Source: Pseudorhodobacter antarcticus (GTDB lineage: Bacteria > Pseudomonadota > Alphaproteobacteria > Rhodobacterales > Rhodobacteraceae). Taken from it: a stretch of DNA of 46,209 nt. The stretch's first letter is position 1; every line of letters begins with the position of its first letter. This document shows, one piece after another, positions 1 to 6,819 of this stretch. The stretch spans positions 1 to 46,209 of the forward strand of contig CAMBWO010000003.1 in assembly GCA_945871285.1 (NCBI GenBank), in the 5' to 3' direction. The translations under genes were made by a program, and so were the position numbers. The notes under the pieces are model-generated. The model saw only the letters and a program-made list of their open reading frames with translations, was not told where the DNA came from and made no database searches.

Positions 1-159
1 GACATCGTTAAGGCGGGCTACGGCGCCCATGTCCTGACCGTGCCCGCCGCCGACAATGTGATCCGCCTGTTGCCCGCCCTGACCATCACCGATGACGACC
101 TGACCGAGGCCGTCAAACGCCTCGACGCAGCCGCAACCGAGGTCGGGCACACGCTCTGA
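1..159 (+). CDS. argD: Acetylornithine aminotransferase, C-terminal fragment
   Basis: This is the last 52 codons of a reading frame that enters from the left edge and stops with TGA at 157-159. The encoded tail contains the stretch NVIRLLPALTI followed by a short helical end. That is the usual C-terminal pattern of class III PLP-dependent aminotransferases of the ArgD group. ArgD converts N-acetylglutamate semialdehyde to N-acetylornithine in arginine synthesis, in the cytoplasm. The PLP lysine and most of the fold lie outside the window, so the call rests on this tail and on argF following 70 bp downstream, an argD-argF order common in alphaproteobacteria. Another ornithine-type aminotransferase is the main alternative. 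Confidence 0.75.
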   Translation, partial: DIVKAGYGAHVLTVPAADNVIRLLPALTITDDDLTEAVKRLDAAATEVGHTL

Positions 160-163
160 CCCC

Positions 164-209
164 TTCATTCTGGTACAAATACTCTGGGGGTCCGGGGGCT
201 AGCCCCCGG
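164..209 (-). repeat. GC-rich dispersed element, copy 1, with 18-bp perfect palindrome
   Basis: Positions 192-209 are a perfect 18-bp palindrome (CCGGGGGCTAGCCCCCGG). Read on the minus strand it is followed by GGACCCCC, then GAGTATTTG and TACCAGAATGAAG. The same architecture (GC hairpin, a run of C, a TATTTG-type tail) recurs at about 10938, 23190 and 29156. This copy sits between argD and argF and ends about 20 bp before the argF start. It could act as a transcription terminator or attenuating hairpin, but it has no clear U-tract. Confidence 0.7.
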
Positions 210-228
210 CTTGAACAAAGAAGACAAG

Positions 229-1155
229 ATGAACCATTTTCTTGATATCCACAAAACCGACGCGGCCGACCTGCGGGCGATGATCAACTCTGCCCATGCG
301 ATGAAAACCGCCCGCAATGGCCGCCCCAAGGGTGAGCCGGATGACGACCAGCCGCTCAAGGGCCGCATGGTGGCGCTGATCTTTGAAAAGCCATCTACCC
401 GCACGCGGGTGTCGTTTGACGTGGGGGTGCGCCAGTTGGGCGGGCAGACCATGGTCTTGTCGGGCAAGGAGATGCAGCTGGGTCACGGCGAAACCATCGC
501 CGACACGGCGCGGGTCCTGTCGCGCTATGTCGATCTGATCATGATCCGCACCTATGAGGAGGCGACCCTGCTGGAGATGGCTGAACATGCCACCGTGCCC
601 GTCATCAACGGCCTGACCAACCGCACCCATCCCTGCCAGATCATGGCCGATGTGATGACCTATGAGGAGCATCGCGGCCCCATCGCCGGGCGCCGGGTTG
701 TCTGGGCGGGCGATGGCAACAATGTCTGCGCCAGTTTCATCCATGCGGCGGGGCAGTTCGGGTTCGATTTCACCTTTACCGGACCCGAACCGCTGGACCC
801 TGAGGAAAAGTTTCTGAGCTTTGCCCGTGCCAAGGGCAGCAAGGTCAGCATCGAACGCGATCCCGTCCGTGCCGTAACCGGGGCCGATCTGGTGGTGACG
901 GACACCTGGGTGTCGATGCATGACCCCGAAAGCGCCAAGGAGCGGCGGCACAACCAATTGTCGCCCTATCAGGTCAACGACGCGCTGATGGCCCATGCCA
1001 AGCCTGACGCCCTGTTCATGCATTGCCTGCCCGCGCATCGCAACGACGAGGTGACGAGCGCCGTGATGGACGGCCCGCATTCTGTGGTGTTTGACGAGGC
1101 CGAAAACCGACTGCACGCGCAAAAGGCGGTGATGCGCTGGTGTCTGGGGGTTTAG
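229..1155 (+). CDS. argF: Ornithine carbamoyltransferase
   Basis: The product (308 residues, the usual size) makes citrulline from ornithine and carbamoyl phosphate in cytoplasmic arginine synthesis. The carbamoyl-phosphate signature KPSTRTR lies at about residues 54-60, HPCQIMAD near 136-143, and the ornithine/catalytic cysteine motif HCLPAHR near residue 271. The chosen ATG at 229 gives the family-typical start [15 protein letters not shown] and has a purine-rich ribosome site (AAAGAAGA) just upstream. An in-frame TTG at 211 would add six residues and lies right against the palindrome, so it is less likely. It probably shares an operon with argD. No truncation or missing key residue is seen. 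Confidence 0.96.
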   Translation: MNHFLDIHKTDAADLRAMINSAHAMKTARNGRPKGEPDDDQPLKGRMVALIFEKPSTRTRVSFDVGVRQLGGQTMVLSGKEMQLGHGETIADTARVLSRYVDLIMIRTYEEATLLEMAEHATVPVINGLTNRTHPCQIMADVMTYEEHRGPIAGRRVVWAGDGNNVCASFIHAAGQFGFDFTFTGPEPLDPEEKFLSFARAKGSKVSIERDPVRAVTGADLVVTDTWVSMHDPESAKERRHNQLSPYQVNDALMAHAKPDALFMHCLPAHRNDEVTSAVMDGPHSVVFDEAENRLHAQKAVMRWCLGV

Positions 1156-1449
1156 ACCCCAACAGGGGTGACAGGCCCGCACCCGCGCCGGGGGGCGGGC
1201 GTCCAGCATGGCAAGCGTCCGATCCGCACCGCTGGTTTCCAATGTCACGGCGGCCAGGCTGACAGCGGCCCCGCCCGAAGGCATGTCATGTAGTGTTTCC
1301 ATTGCCTGATACTTCGTGTGCCCGGTGATGCCGCGCTGGGCACGCGGGAGGGCCGGGCTTTCGACAGGTGCCTGAAAAAAGTTTCGCGGCCCTTGCAATC
1401 CCGCCCCAAACCCGCATCTGTGGCGCAACCCATTGAAGGAGGCCCACCC
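1156..1449. other. Intergenic region after argF
   Basis: I see no convincing gene in these 294 bases. Just after the argF stop there are two potential hairpins: ACCCC-AACA-GGGGT at 1156-1169, and GCCCGC paired with GCGGGC across 1175-1200. Neither has a following T-run, so they are at best weak or Rho-assisted terminators. The region ends with a strong ribosome site (AAGGAGG, about 1436-1442) for the next gene. An open frame in phase with that gene begins at 1318, but its N-terminal extension does not look like protein and lies upstream of the ribosome site. Confidence 0.5.
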
Positions 1450-1938
1450 ATGCAATCCCCCGTTCCCGCCCTGATCCATTCGCTGACCGCGATGTCGAAA
1501 ATCCTGGACAAGGCCGAGGCCTTTGCCGAGGCCAAGAAGATGAAACCCGACGTGATGCCGCAGTTGCGGCTGATTGCGGACATGCTGCCGCTGTGGCGCC
1601 AGATCACGATTGCCTGCGACCATGCCAAGGGCATGTCGGCCCGTCTGGCGGGGGTCGAGGTGCCGGGCTTTGCCGATACCGAATCGACTTTGGCCGAGTT
1701 GAAGGACCGGATTGCCAAGACGATCGCCTTTATCGAAACCATCCCGGCCGAGGCCTTTGCCGAGGCCGATGGCCGCACGATTGCTGTCAAGGCCGGCCCG
1801 CGGGAGCTGAGCTTTCCGGCGCCGCAGTATTATGCGGGCTATGCGATGCCGAACTTTTATTTCCACCTGACGACGGCCTATGCCATCTTGCGGTCGAACG
1901 GCGTCGAGATCGGCAAGGTCGATTTTCTGGGGGGCTGA
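1450..1938 (+). CDS. DUF1993 family protein
   Basis: The 162-residue product matches the DUF1993 family in length and pattern: an N-terminal helix pair (LTAMSKILDKAEAFAEAKK), a central PLWRQITIACDHAKGMSARL segment, and the conserved end PNFYFHLTTAYAILRSNGVEIGK. Family members are predicted four-helix bundles resembling DinB/YfiT proteins; no reaction is established. There is no signal peptide or membrane segment, so it is likely cytoplasmic. The ATG at 1450 was chosen for its AAGGAGG ribosome site. The cysteine hydrolase gene begins 3 bp after its stop, so the two are probably co-transcribed, although this gives no direct functional clue. Confidence 0.85.
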   Translation: MQSPVPALIHSLTAMSKILDKAEAFAEAKKMKPDVMPQLRLIADMLPLWRQITIACDHAKGMSARLAGVEVPGFADTESTLAELKDRIAKTIAFIETIPAEAFAEADGRTIAVKAGPRELSFPAPQYYAGYAMPNFYFHLTTAYAILRSNGVEIGKVDFLGG

Positions 1939-1941
1939 AGA

Positions 1942-2487
1942 ATGGGCACCGCCCTTGTCGTGATTGACCTGCAAGAGGCGATGCGGGACACCTGCGACGC
2001 TGGGAACCCTTGGGCCAATCCCGGCGCGGTCGAGGCGGCGGTGCGGGTGTTGGCCGGGTTTCGGGCGGCGGGGTTGGCGGTGGTGCATGGGCATCACCAC
2101 GACACCGACCCCGCCGACGAATTCCACCCTGACAATCCCCTGAGTGCGCCGATGCCCGAAATGGTGCCGCTGCCCGGCGAGGCTGTGGTGGTCAAGCACG
2201 GCTTGTCCGGCCTCATCAGCACGGGGCTGAAGACGCTGTTGCGCGAAGCGGGTCGTGACCGGCTGGTCGTGCCGGGCGGCGAGGCCAGCATGTGTGTCGA
2301 AAGCACGGTGCGGATGGCGGGCAATCTGGGGTTCAAGACCACGGTTGTGGCGGATGCGCTGATCAACTTTGGCCGCCGGGCGCGGGATGGACGCGAGATT
2401 TCCCCTCAGGATGTGCTGGACATGACCCTGTCCAACCTGCGGTCCTTTGCGCGGATCGTGGAGTCGGGCGAGGTGAGCGCGGCATGA
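1942..2487 (+). CDS. Cysteine hydrolase, isochorismatase-like family
   Basis: The 181-residue product has the isochorismatase-like hydrolase fold. The predicted catalytic triad is visible: Asp9 in ALVVIDLQ, Lys85 in VVVKHGLSG, and Cys118 in GGEASMCVESTVRMA. The family includes nicotinamidases, N-carbamoylsarcosine amidases and isochorismatases, which attack amide or vinyl-ether bonds. The substrate cannot be told from this sequence. A histidine-rich HGHHHD stretch (about residues 49-54) may help bind metal, as in nicotinamidases. It lies 3 bp after the DUF1993 gene and overlaps the next gene by 4 bp (ATGA), indicating translational coupling. Confidence 0.85.
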   Translation: MGTALVVIDLQEAMRDTCDAGNPWANPGAVEAAVRVLAGFRAAGLAVVHGHHHDTDPADEFHPDNPLSAPMPEMVPLPGEAVVVKHGLSGLISTGLKTLLREAGRDRLVVPGGEASMCVESTVRMAGNLGFKTTVVADALINFGRRARDGREISPQDVLDMTLSNLRSFARIVESGEVSAA

Positions 2488-3107
2488 CGGCTGACGAGAT
2501 CGCCGCGCTGTTCACCAAGGCGGACGGGTCCTACCAGTTTGCCCGCTGGGGCCGGCCGATTGTGCCGGTGGTGTTTGGCGTGGATGATGCCACGCTGTCG
2601 GTGATCAAGGGCGCGGTCGAGGCGGTGGTCACGCTGGCCCGCCACAAGATGGCCGAGACGGACCCGGAACTGGGCGCCAATCTGCTGATGTTCTTTTTCC
2701 GCGACTGGGCCGAACTGCCGCAGGTGCCGGGCCTGGACGCGTTGGTGCCGGGTTTGGCCGCCCTGTGCGACCGGCTGGCGTCCGAGGGGGCGAACCAGTA
2801 TCGCCAGTTCCGCCTTGACCCCGACGGTGCGATAAAGGCGGTGTTTGTCTTTGTCCGCATGGATGAGGGGCTGTCGGCCATGGCGGCGCAGGATCTGGCC
2901 TTGACGCAGGCGGCGCAGATGATCTGCCTGTGGTCCGACCGCGCCTTTGCCAAGGTGTCGCCCCTGGCCGATGTCGGGGGGCAGGTGATCTTGCGGCCCG
3001 GTATCGCGGGGGTGATTGCGGCCAGCTATGACCCGGCGATGCCGGCGGTGGCGCGGGATGCGTCCCACGCCCTGCGTCTGGCGGCGCGGATTGGCCGCGA
3101 AGTTTAG
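2484..3107 (+). CDS. Conserved hypothetical protein (207 residues)
   Basis: The start codon overlaps the cysteine hydrolase stop (ATGA at 2484-2487), so the two are very probably translated together. The product is a soluble mixed alpha/beta protein with no signal peptide and no membrane helix. Noticeable segments are GRPIVPVVFGVDDATLSVIKG near the N-terminus, NLLMFFFRDWAELPQVPG in the middle, and a hydrophobic VFVFVRMDEG strand. Third codon positions are strongly G/C, as in its neighbours, so the frame looks real. I remember similar proteins in other Rhodobacterales without an assigned role. I cannot name a domain. Confidence 0.8.
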   Translation: MTADEIAALFTKADGSYQFARWGRPIVPVVFGVDDATLSVIKGAVEAVVTLARHKMAETDPELGANLLMFFFRDWAELPQVPGLDALVPGLAALCDRLASEGANQYRQFRLDPDGAIKAVFVFVRMDEGLSAMAAQDLALTQAAQMICLWSDRAFAKVSPLADVGGQVILRPGIAGVIAASYDPAMPAVARDASHALRLAARIGREV

Positions 3108-3164
3108 CACTGCGTTAAGCTTCGTGCGCTAGGTTTTGCGCAGCAGAACAGGGATGGACGGCTG

Positions 3165-3824
3165 ATGCTGGACCGAGCGACCGACACGCAGGATATCATG
3201 GACAGCATCGCGCGGCGGATGAACGGGTTTTTGTACCGTTGCCGCAACGACAAGGACTATTCCATGATCTTCATGGCGGGGGATGTCGCCCTGCTGACGG
3301 GCAAGCCTGCGCAGGCCTTTACCCGGGAGCGGGGGGATTCCTATGCGGGCATGACCCATCCTGACGACCTGTAGGCGGTCTATGCCGCCGTGGACGAGGG
3401 GTTGGCGCAACGCAGCAACTGGGGGGTCGATTACCGCATCCGGCGGGCCGACGGCAGCGACCGCTGGGTGCATGAAACCGGCGGCGGGGTCTGGCAGGGC
3501 GACACCTTGCTGTTCCTGGAAGGCATCGTGATCGACATCGACCGTGGCAAGCGCACCGAATTGCACAATGTTGAAATGCTCGCCGCGATTTCGGAACAGG
3601 CGCGGGTGCTGCTGGGCGATACCGAACCGATCGTCGAGATTTTGCGCACACTGCGCATCCTGGCCATCAACGCAAGGTTGGAGGCGGGGCGGGCTGGCAC
3701 GGCGGGGGCGGCGTTCGGCTTTATCTCGCAAGAGGTGTCGCGTCTGGCCGAGGAGACGAGCGTTCTGGCCGAGCATATCGCCGAGGTGACGGGCCAGTTG
3801 CAGGCGCTGTTGCAGCGGACCTGA
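3165..3824 (+). pseudogene. PAS / chemoreceptor-like soluble protein, interrupted by an in-frame amber codon
   Basis: A 220-codon frame starts at the ATG at 3165 and would end at 3824, but it is broken by TAG at 3372-3374. The same frame continues at once with coherent protein. Before the stop lies a PAS-type N-terminus ending at HPDDL; after it come the PAS C-terminal strands (VDYRIRRADGSDRWVHETG) and an MCP-like signalling helix (LRILAINARLEAGRAG...FISQEVSRLAEET). A full product would be a soluble, membrane-free redox or ligand sensor feeding a chemotaxis-type complex. There is no HAMP domain or membrane anchor. A single base change (for example GAG or CAG to TAG) explains the break. Both a genuine recent pseudogene and a sequencing error are possible. 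Confidence 0.75.
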
Positions 3825-3884
3825 GCGTTTTGCGATTCCCTTTGGCCCTGAAGCGAATTAGCTTGGCCCAAAAGGGAGGTCGCG

Positions 3885-3959
3885 ATGGCCCGTTTTGCTG
3901 TGCTGGCGATGGTGTTGCTGCTTGCAGGGTGCGGTGTGCCCTTTGTTCCGTTGATCTGA
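3885..3959 (+). CDS. Tiny predicted lipoprotein (24 residues)
   Basis: The frame ATG(3885) to TGA(3957-3959) encodes MARFAVLAMVLLLAGC followed by GVPFVPLI. This is a complete lipoprotein signal peptide with a lipobox (LLAGC) and only nine residues from the acylated cysteine on. A strong ribosome site (AAGGGAGGT, about 3871-3880) precedes it. The stop is 3 bp before ybgC, which itself has only a weak ribosome site, so translational coupling is likely. I recall similar miniature lipoproteins ending in PFVP-hydrophobic in Rhodobacterales, but their function is not known to me. It would be a membrane-attached octapeptide-like lipoprotein, or its reading could mainly serve to drive ybgC translation. 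Confidence 0.7.
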   Translation: MARFAVLAMVLLLAGCGVPFVPLI

Positions 3960-3962
3960 GCC

Positions 3963-4379
3963 ATGGGCCATGGCTTTGCCGTGCGGGTCTATTACGAGGA
4001 CACCGATCTGGCGGGGATCGTCTATTATGCCAACTATCTGAAGTTCATCGAACGGGCGCGCACCGAATGGGTGCGGGGCCTGGGCATTGACCAGCGGGCG
4101 TTGAAGGCGGCGGGTCTGGTCTTTGCCGTGCGCCGGATCGAGGCGGATTATCTGCGGCCCGCCCGGTTTGACGATGAACTGCTGGTGCGGACGGTGGTGC
4201 AATCGTTGACGGGGGTGCGGATCGGGATGCAGCAGGATGTCTGGCGTGGGGAGGAACGGCTGTTTGCGGCGCAGGTCGTGCTGGTGTGCCTGACCGACGG
4301 CGGCCAGCCGGCCCGCCTGCCGGCCGCATTGCGACAGGCGCTGACGGTGGGTCTGGGGGAAACAGATGCGGCTGACTGA
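3963..4379 (+). CDS. ybgC: Tol-Pal associated acyl-CoA thioesterase YbgC
   Basis: The 138-residue product is a hotdog-fold 4-hydroxybenzoyl-CoA thioesterase family protein. The signature YYEDTDLAGIVYYANYLKF occurs at residues 10-28, with Asp15 as the predicted catalytic residue. Family members hydrolyse acyl-CoA thioesters and are tied to phospholipid metabolism at the inner membrane. YbgC is the standard first gene of tol-pal clusters, and tolQ follows here after one intervening gene. The reading frame overlaps the next gene by 14 bp. The start at 3963 is 3 bp after the mini-lipoprotein stop, suggesting coupled translation. Confidence 0.92.
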   Translation: MGHGFAVRVYYEDTDLAGIVYYANYLKFIERARTEWVRGLGIDQRALKAAGLVFAVRRIEADYLRPARFDDELLVRTVVQSLTGVRIGMQQDVWRGEERLFAAQVVLVCLTDGGQPARLPAALRQALTVGLGETDAAD

Positions 4380-5511
4380 GTGCCATAATTTCAAGGATTT
4401 CAGGGAATTGGCCCGGCGGCGGGTGCCGGGGGCGATATTCGACTATATCGACGGCGGGGCGGATGACGAGGTCAGCAAGCGGCGCAATGCGGCGGCGATC
4501 GAGGCGTGTGATCTGGTGCCCAACATCCTGCGCGGGGTAGGGCAGGTTGATTTGTCGGTCACGGTGATGGGGCAGAAGCTGGCGCTGCCGGTCTATCTGT
4601 CGCCGACGGCGCTGCAACGGGTGTTTCATCCGGACGGGGAGCGGGCGACCGGGGCGGCGGCGGCCAAGTTTGGCACGATGTTCGGGGTGTCGTCGCTGGG
4701 CACGGTCAGTCTGGGCGAGATGCGCCGGGCCCATTCGACGCCGCAGTGTTACCAGTTCTATTTCCACCGCGACCGGGGTTTGAACCGCGCCATGATGCAG
4801 TCGGCCCGTGAGGCGGGGGTCGAGGTGATGATGCTGACGGTGGACAGCATCACTGGCGGCAACCGCGAGCGGGACAAGCGCAGCGGGTTCGGCATCCCCT
4901 TTCGGCCCAAGGTGGGGGCGCTGTTGGACTTTGCATTGAAGCCGTTGTGGGGTTTGAATTACCTGACGCATGAGCGGTTGTCGCTGCCGCAACTGGATGC
5001 GCATGTGAACCTGGGCGGGACGACGATGTCGATCAGCCGCTATTTCAGCGAGATGCTGGACCCCGGCATGAATTGGGATGACGTGGCGGCGATGGTGGCC
5101 GAATGGGGCGGGCCGTTCTGTCTGAAAGGCGTCATGTCCTCGCAGGATGCGCGGCGGGCGGCGGATATCGGTTGTGCCGGGATCGTGCTGTCCAACCACT
5201 CAGGGCGGCAACTGGACGGCACCCGCGCTCCGTTTGACCAGTTGGCCGAGGTGGTGGATGCGGTGGGTGACCGGCTGGATGTGATGGTGGATGGCGGGTT
5301 CACCCGGGGCAACCATGTGATCAAGGCGCTGTCGATGGGGGCCAAGGCGGTGGGGCTGGGGTCCTACTATCTGTTCGCCTTGGCTGCGGCGGGTCAGCCG
5401 GGGGTGGAGCGGGCGATGGCGCTGATGCAGGACGAATTGGTGCGGGGGATGAAGCTGATGGGGGCGCGCAACGTGGCGGACCTGTCACGGGAAAACCTGC
5501 GGCCGCACTGA
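4366..5511 (+). CDS. FMN-dependent alpha-hydroxy-acid dehydrogenase (LldD-like)
   Basis: The 381-residue product belongs to the L-lactate dehydrogenase/glycolate oxidase/mandelate dehydrogenase family of FMN TIM barrels. The N-terminus has the typical PGAIFDYIDGGADDE, and the active-site motif SNHSGRQLDG is at residues 276-285, giving catalytic His278 and Arg281, with FMN-contacting Lys254. The enzyme would oxidise a 2-hydroxy acid such as L-lactate and pass electrons to the quinone pool or oxygen. I cannot fix the substrate, so I give no symbol. It overlaps ybgC by 14 bp and so sits inside the tol-pal gene order, which is unusual. About 120 bp separate it from tolQ. Confidence 0.88.
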   Translation: MRLTECHNFKDFRELARRRVPGAIFDYIDGGADDEVSKRRNAAAIEACDLVPNILRGVGQVDLSVTVMGQKLALPVYLSPTALQRVFHPDGERATGAAAAKFGTMFGVSSLGTVSLGEMRRAHSTPQCYQFYFHRDRGLNRAMMQSAREAGVEVMMLTVDSITGGNRERDKRSGFGIPFRPKVGALLDFALKPLWGLNYLTHERLSLPQLDAHVNLGGTTMSISRYFSEMLDPGMNWDDVAAMVAEWGGPFCLKGVMSSQDARRAADIGCAGIVLSNHSGRQLDGTRAPFDQLAEVVDAVGDRLDVMVDGGFTRGNHVIKALSMGAKAVGLGSYYLFALAAAGQPGVERAMALMQDELVRGMKLMGARNVADLSRENLRPH

Positions 5512-5540
5512 CAGGCGCAGATTCAGCAACAATGCGCCGT

Positions 5541-5584
5541 TTGACGCAGTTGTGTTGGCTTTCCCCTTCATTATCCTGTAGTCT
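5541..5584 (+). promoter_or_regulatory. Candidate promoter for the tolQRAB-pal operon
   Basis: The 119-bp gap before tolQ is the only sizeable break between ybgC and tolA, and it is more A/T-rich than its surroundings. Possible sigma-70 boxes are TTGGCT at 5555-5560 with TAGTCT at 5579-5584 (18 bp apart), or TTGTGT at 5550-5555 with TATCCT at 5572-5577 (16 bp). A TTGACG at 5541 has no good partner. Which pair is used cannot be decided by eye. Confidence 0.35.
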
Positions 5585-5630
5585 AACGGCTAATAGGTGC
5601 CAAAGAGCACCGATAACAAGAGCAGGCACT

Positions 5631-6326
5631 ATGGAACCCACTACACTTGCGGCAGCGCAGGAGATTGATTTCTCTTTGCTGAGCCTTTTCGCGCGTGCGA
5701 CGCTGACCGTTCAGGTCGTGATGCTCGGGCTTTTGGTGATGTCCTTCTGGTCATGGGCGATCATCATTCAAAAACACATCCTGTTCCGCGCCAGCCGCAA
5801 GGAGGCCTCGGTGTTTGACCGGGCGTTCTGGTCGGGCGAGCCTTTGGACGAGTTGTTCGAAAAGATCGGCCCGGCGCCGGACGGGCCCAGCGAGAAGATC
5901 TTTGCCAGCGGCATGCTGGAATGGCGGCGCAGTCACCGCTCGGATGGCGGGTTGATTGCGGGCGCGCAGGCGCGGATTGACCGGGCGATGGATGTGGCGA
6001 TCAACCGCGAGGCGGAGCGGCTGAACAAGGGGTTGAGCTTTCTGGCCACGACAGGCTCGACCGCGCCGTTTATCGGGTTGTTCGGCACGATCTGGGGTAT
6101 CAAGCACAGCTTTGAACAGATTGCGATCAGCCAGAACACCAACCTGGCCGTCGTGGCCCCCGGCATTGCCGAGGCGCTGCTGGCCACGGGCATTGGCCTG
6201 ATCGCGGCCATTCCGGCGGTGGTGTTTTACAACAAGCTGAACAGCGACAGCGAGCATATCCTGGGCGGCTACGAATCCTTTGCCGACGAGTTTGCGACGA
6301 TTCTGTCGCGGCAATTGGACGCCTGA
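5631..6326 (+). CDS. tolQ: Tol-Pal system proton channel protein TolQ
   Basis: The 231-residue product is an inner-membrane protein of the MotA/TolQ/ExbB family. Three hydrophobic segments lie at about residues 24-48, 135-158 and 172-202. The conserved GLFGTIWGI motif (149-157) and the APGIAEALLATGIGLIAAIP stretch (176-195) form the proton-channel helices. With TolR it harvests the proton motive force to energise TolA, which maintains outer-membrane integrity and constriction during division. The ATG at 5631 gives the family-typical N-terminus; an upstream in-frame ATG at 5532 would add 33 unlikely residues. TolR starts 2 bp after its stop. Confidence 0.95.
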   Translation: MEPTTLAAAQEIDFSLLSLFARATLTVQVVMLGLLVMSFWSWAIIIQKHILFRASRKEASVFDRAFWSGEPLDELFEKIGPAPDGPSEKIFASGMLEWRRSHRSDGGLIAGAQARIDRAMDVAINREAERLNKGLSFLATTGSTAPFIGLFGTIWGIKHSFEQIAISQNTNLAVVAPGIAEALLATGIGLIAAIPAVVFYNKLNSDSEHILGGYESFADEFATILSRQLDA

Positions 6327-6327
6327 G

Positions 6328-6819
6328 ATGGCGGGCGGGGTCATTCAGAAATCGGGCGGCGGGCGGCGCGGGCGGCGGCGCGGCAAGGCGGCGGCGATGA
6401 GCGAGATCAACGTCACGCCCTTTGTGGACGTGATGCTGGTGCTGCTGATCATCTTCATGGTGGCCGCACCTTTGCTGACCGTGGGCGTGCCTGTGAAGCT
6501 GCCGGAAACAGCGGCCAATGCGATGCCGACCGAGCAGGAGGAGCCGCTGACCATCACCTTGACGGTGGACGGCCTGGTGATGATCCAGTCGACCGAGGTG
6601 GCGGATGGCGAGTTGATCCCCAAGCTGCGGGCGATTGCCGATCAGCGGACATCGGACAAGGTGTTTGTGCGGGCCGACGGGGCCGTTGCCTATGAGCGGG
6701 TCGCGCAGCTGATGGGTGCGCTGAATGCGGGCGGGTTCAACAACATCGGCTTGGTCACGGAAACCGGGGGGCCGGCGTTCGGCGGGCCCTCGGCTGGCAG
6801 CGACGACGCGGCGCCGTAA
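6328..6819 (+). CDS. tolR: Tol-Pal system protein TolR
   Basis: The 163-residue product is an ExbD/TolR family protein. It has a basic cytoplasmic N-terminus (GGGRRGRRRGK), then SEINVTPFVDVMLVLLIIFM leading into a single membrane helix. Asp34 is the conserved proton-relay residue. The remaining C-terminal part is periplasmic. It works with TolQ as the stator unit that drives TolA. The gene starts 2 bp after tolQ and is followed directly by tolA without a gap. The glycine/alanine-rich end (GGPAFGGPSAGSDD) extends slightly beyond the usual TolR core. Confidence 0.95.
   Translation: MAGGVIQKSGGGRRGRRRGKAAAMSEINVTPFVDVMLVLLIIFMVAAPLLTVGVPVKLPETAANAMPTEQEEPLTITLTVDGLVMIQSTEVADGELIPKLRAIADQRTSDKVFVRADGAVAYERVAQLMGALNAGGFNNIGLVTETGGPAFGGPSAGSDDAAP

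Noticed and set aside
4366-5511. Naming the enzyme lldD outright
   Set aside because: The active-site motif supports the family, but substrate-determining residues cannot be judged without an alignment. Glycolate, mandelate or other 2-hydroxy acids are possible.
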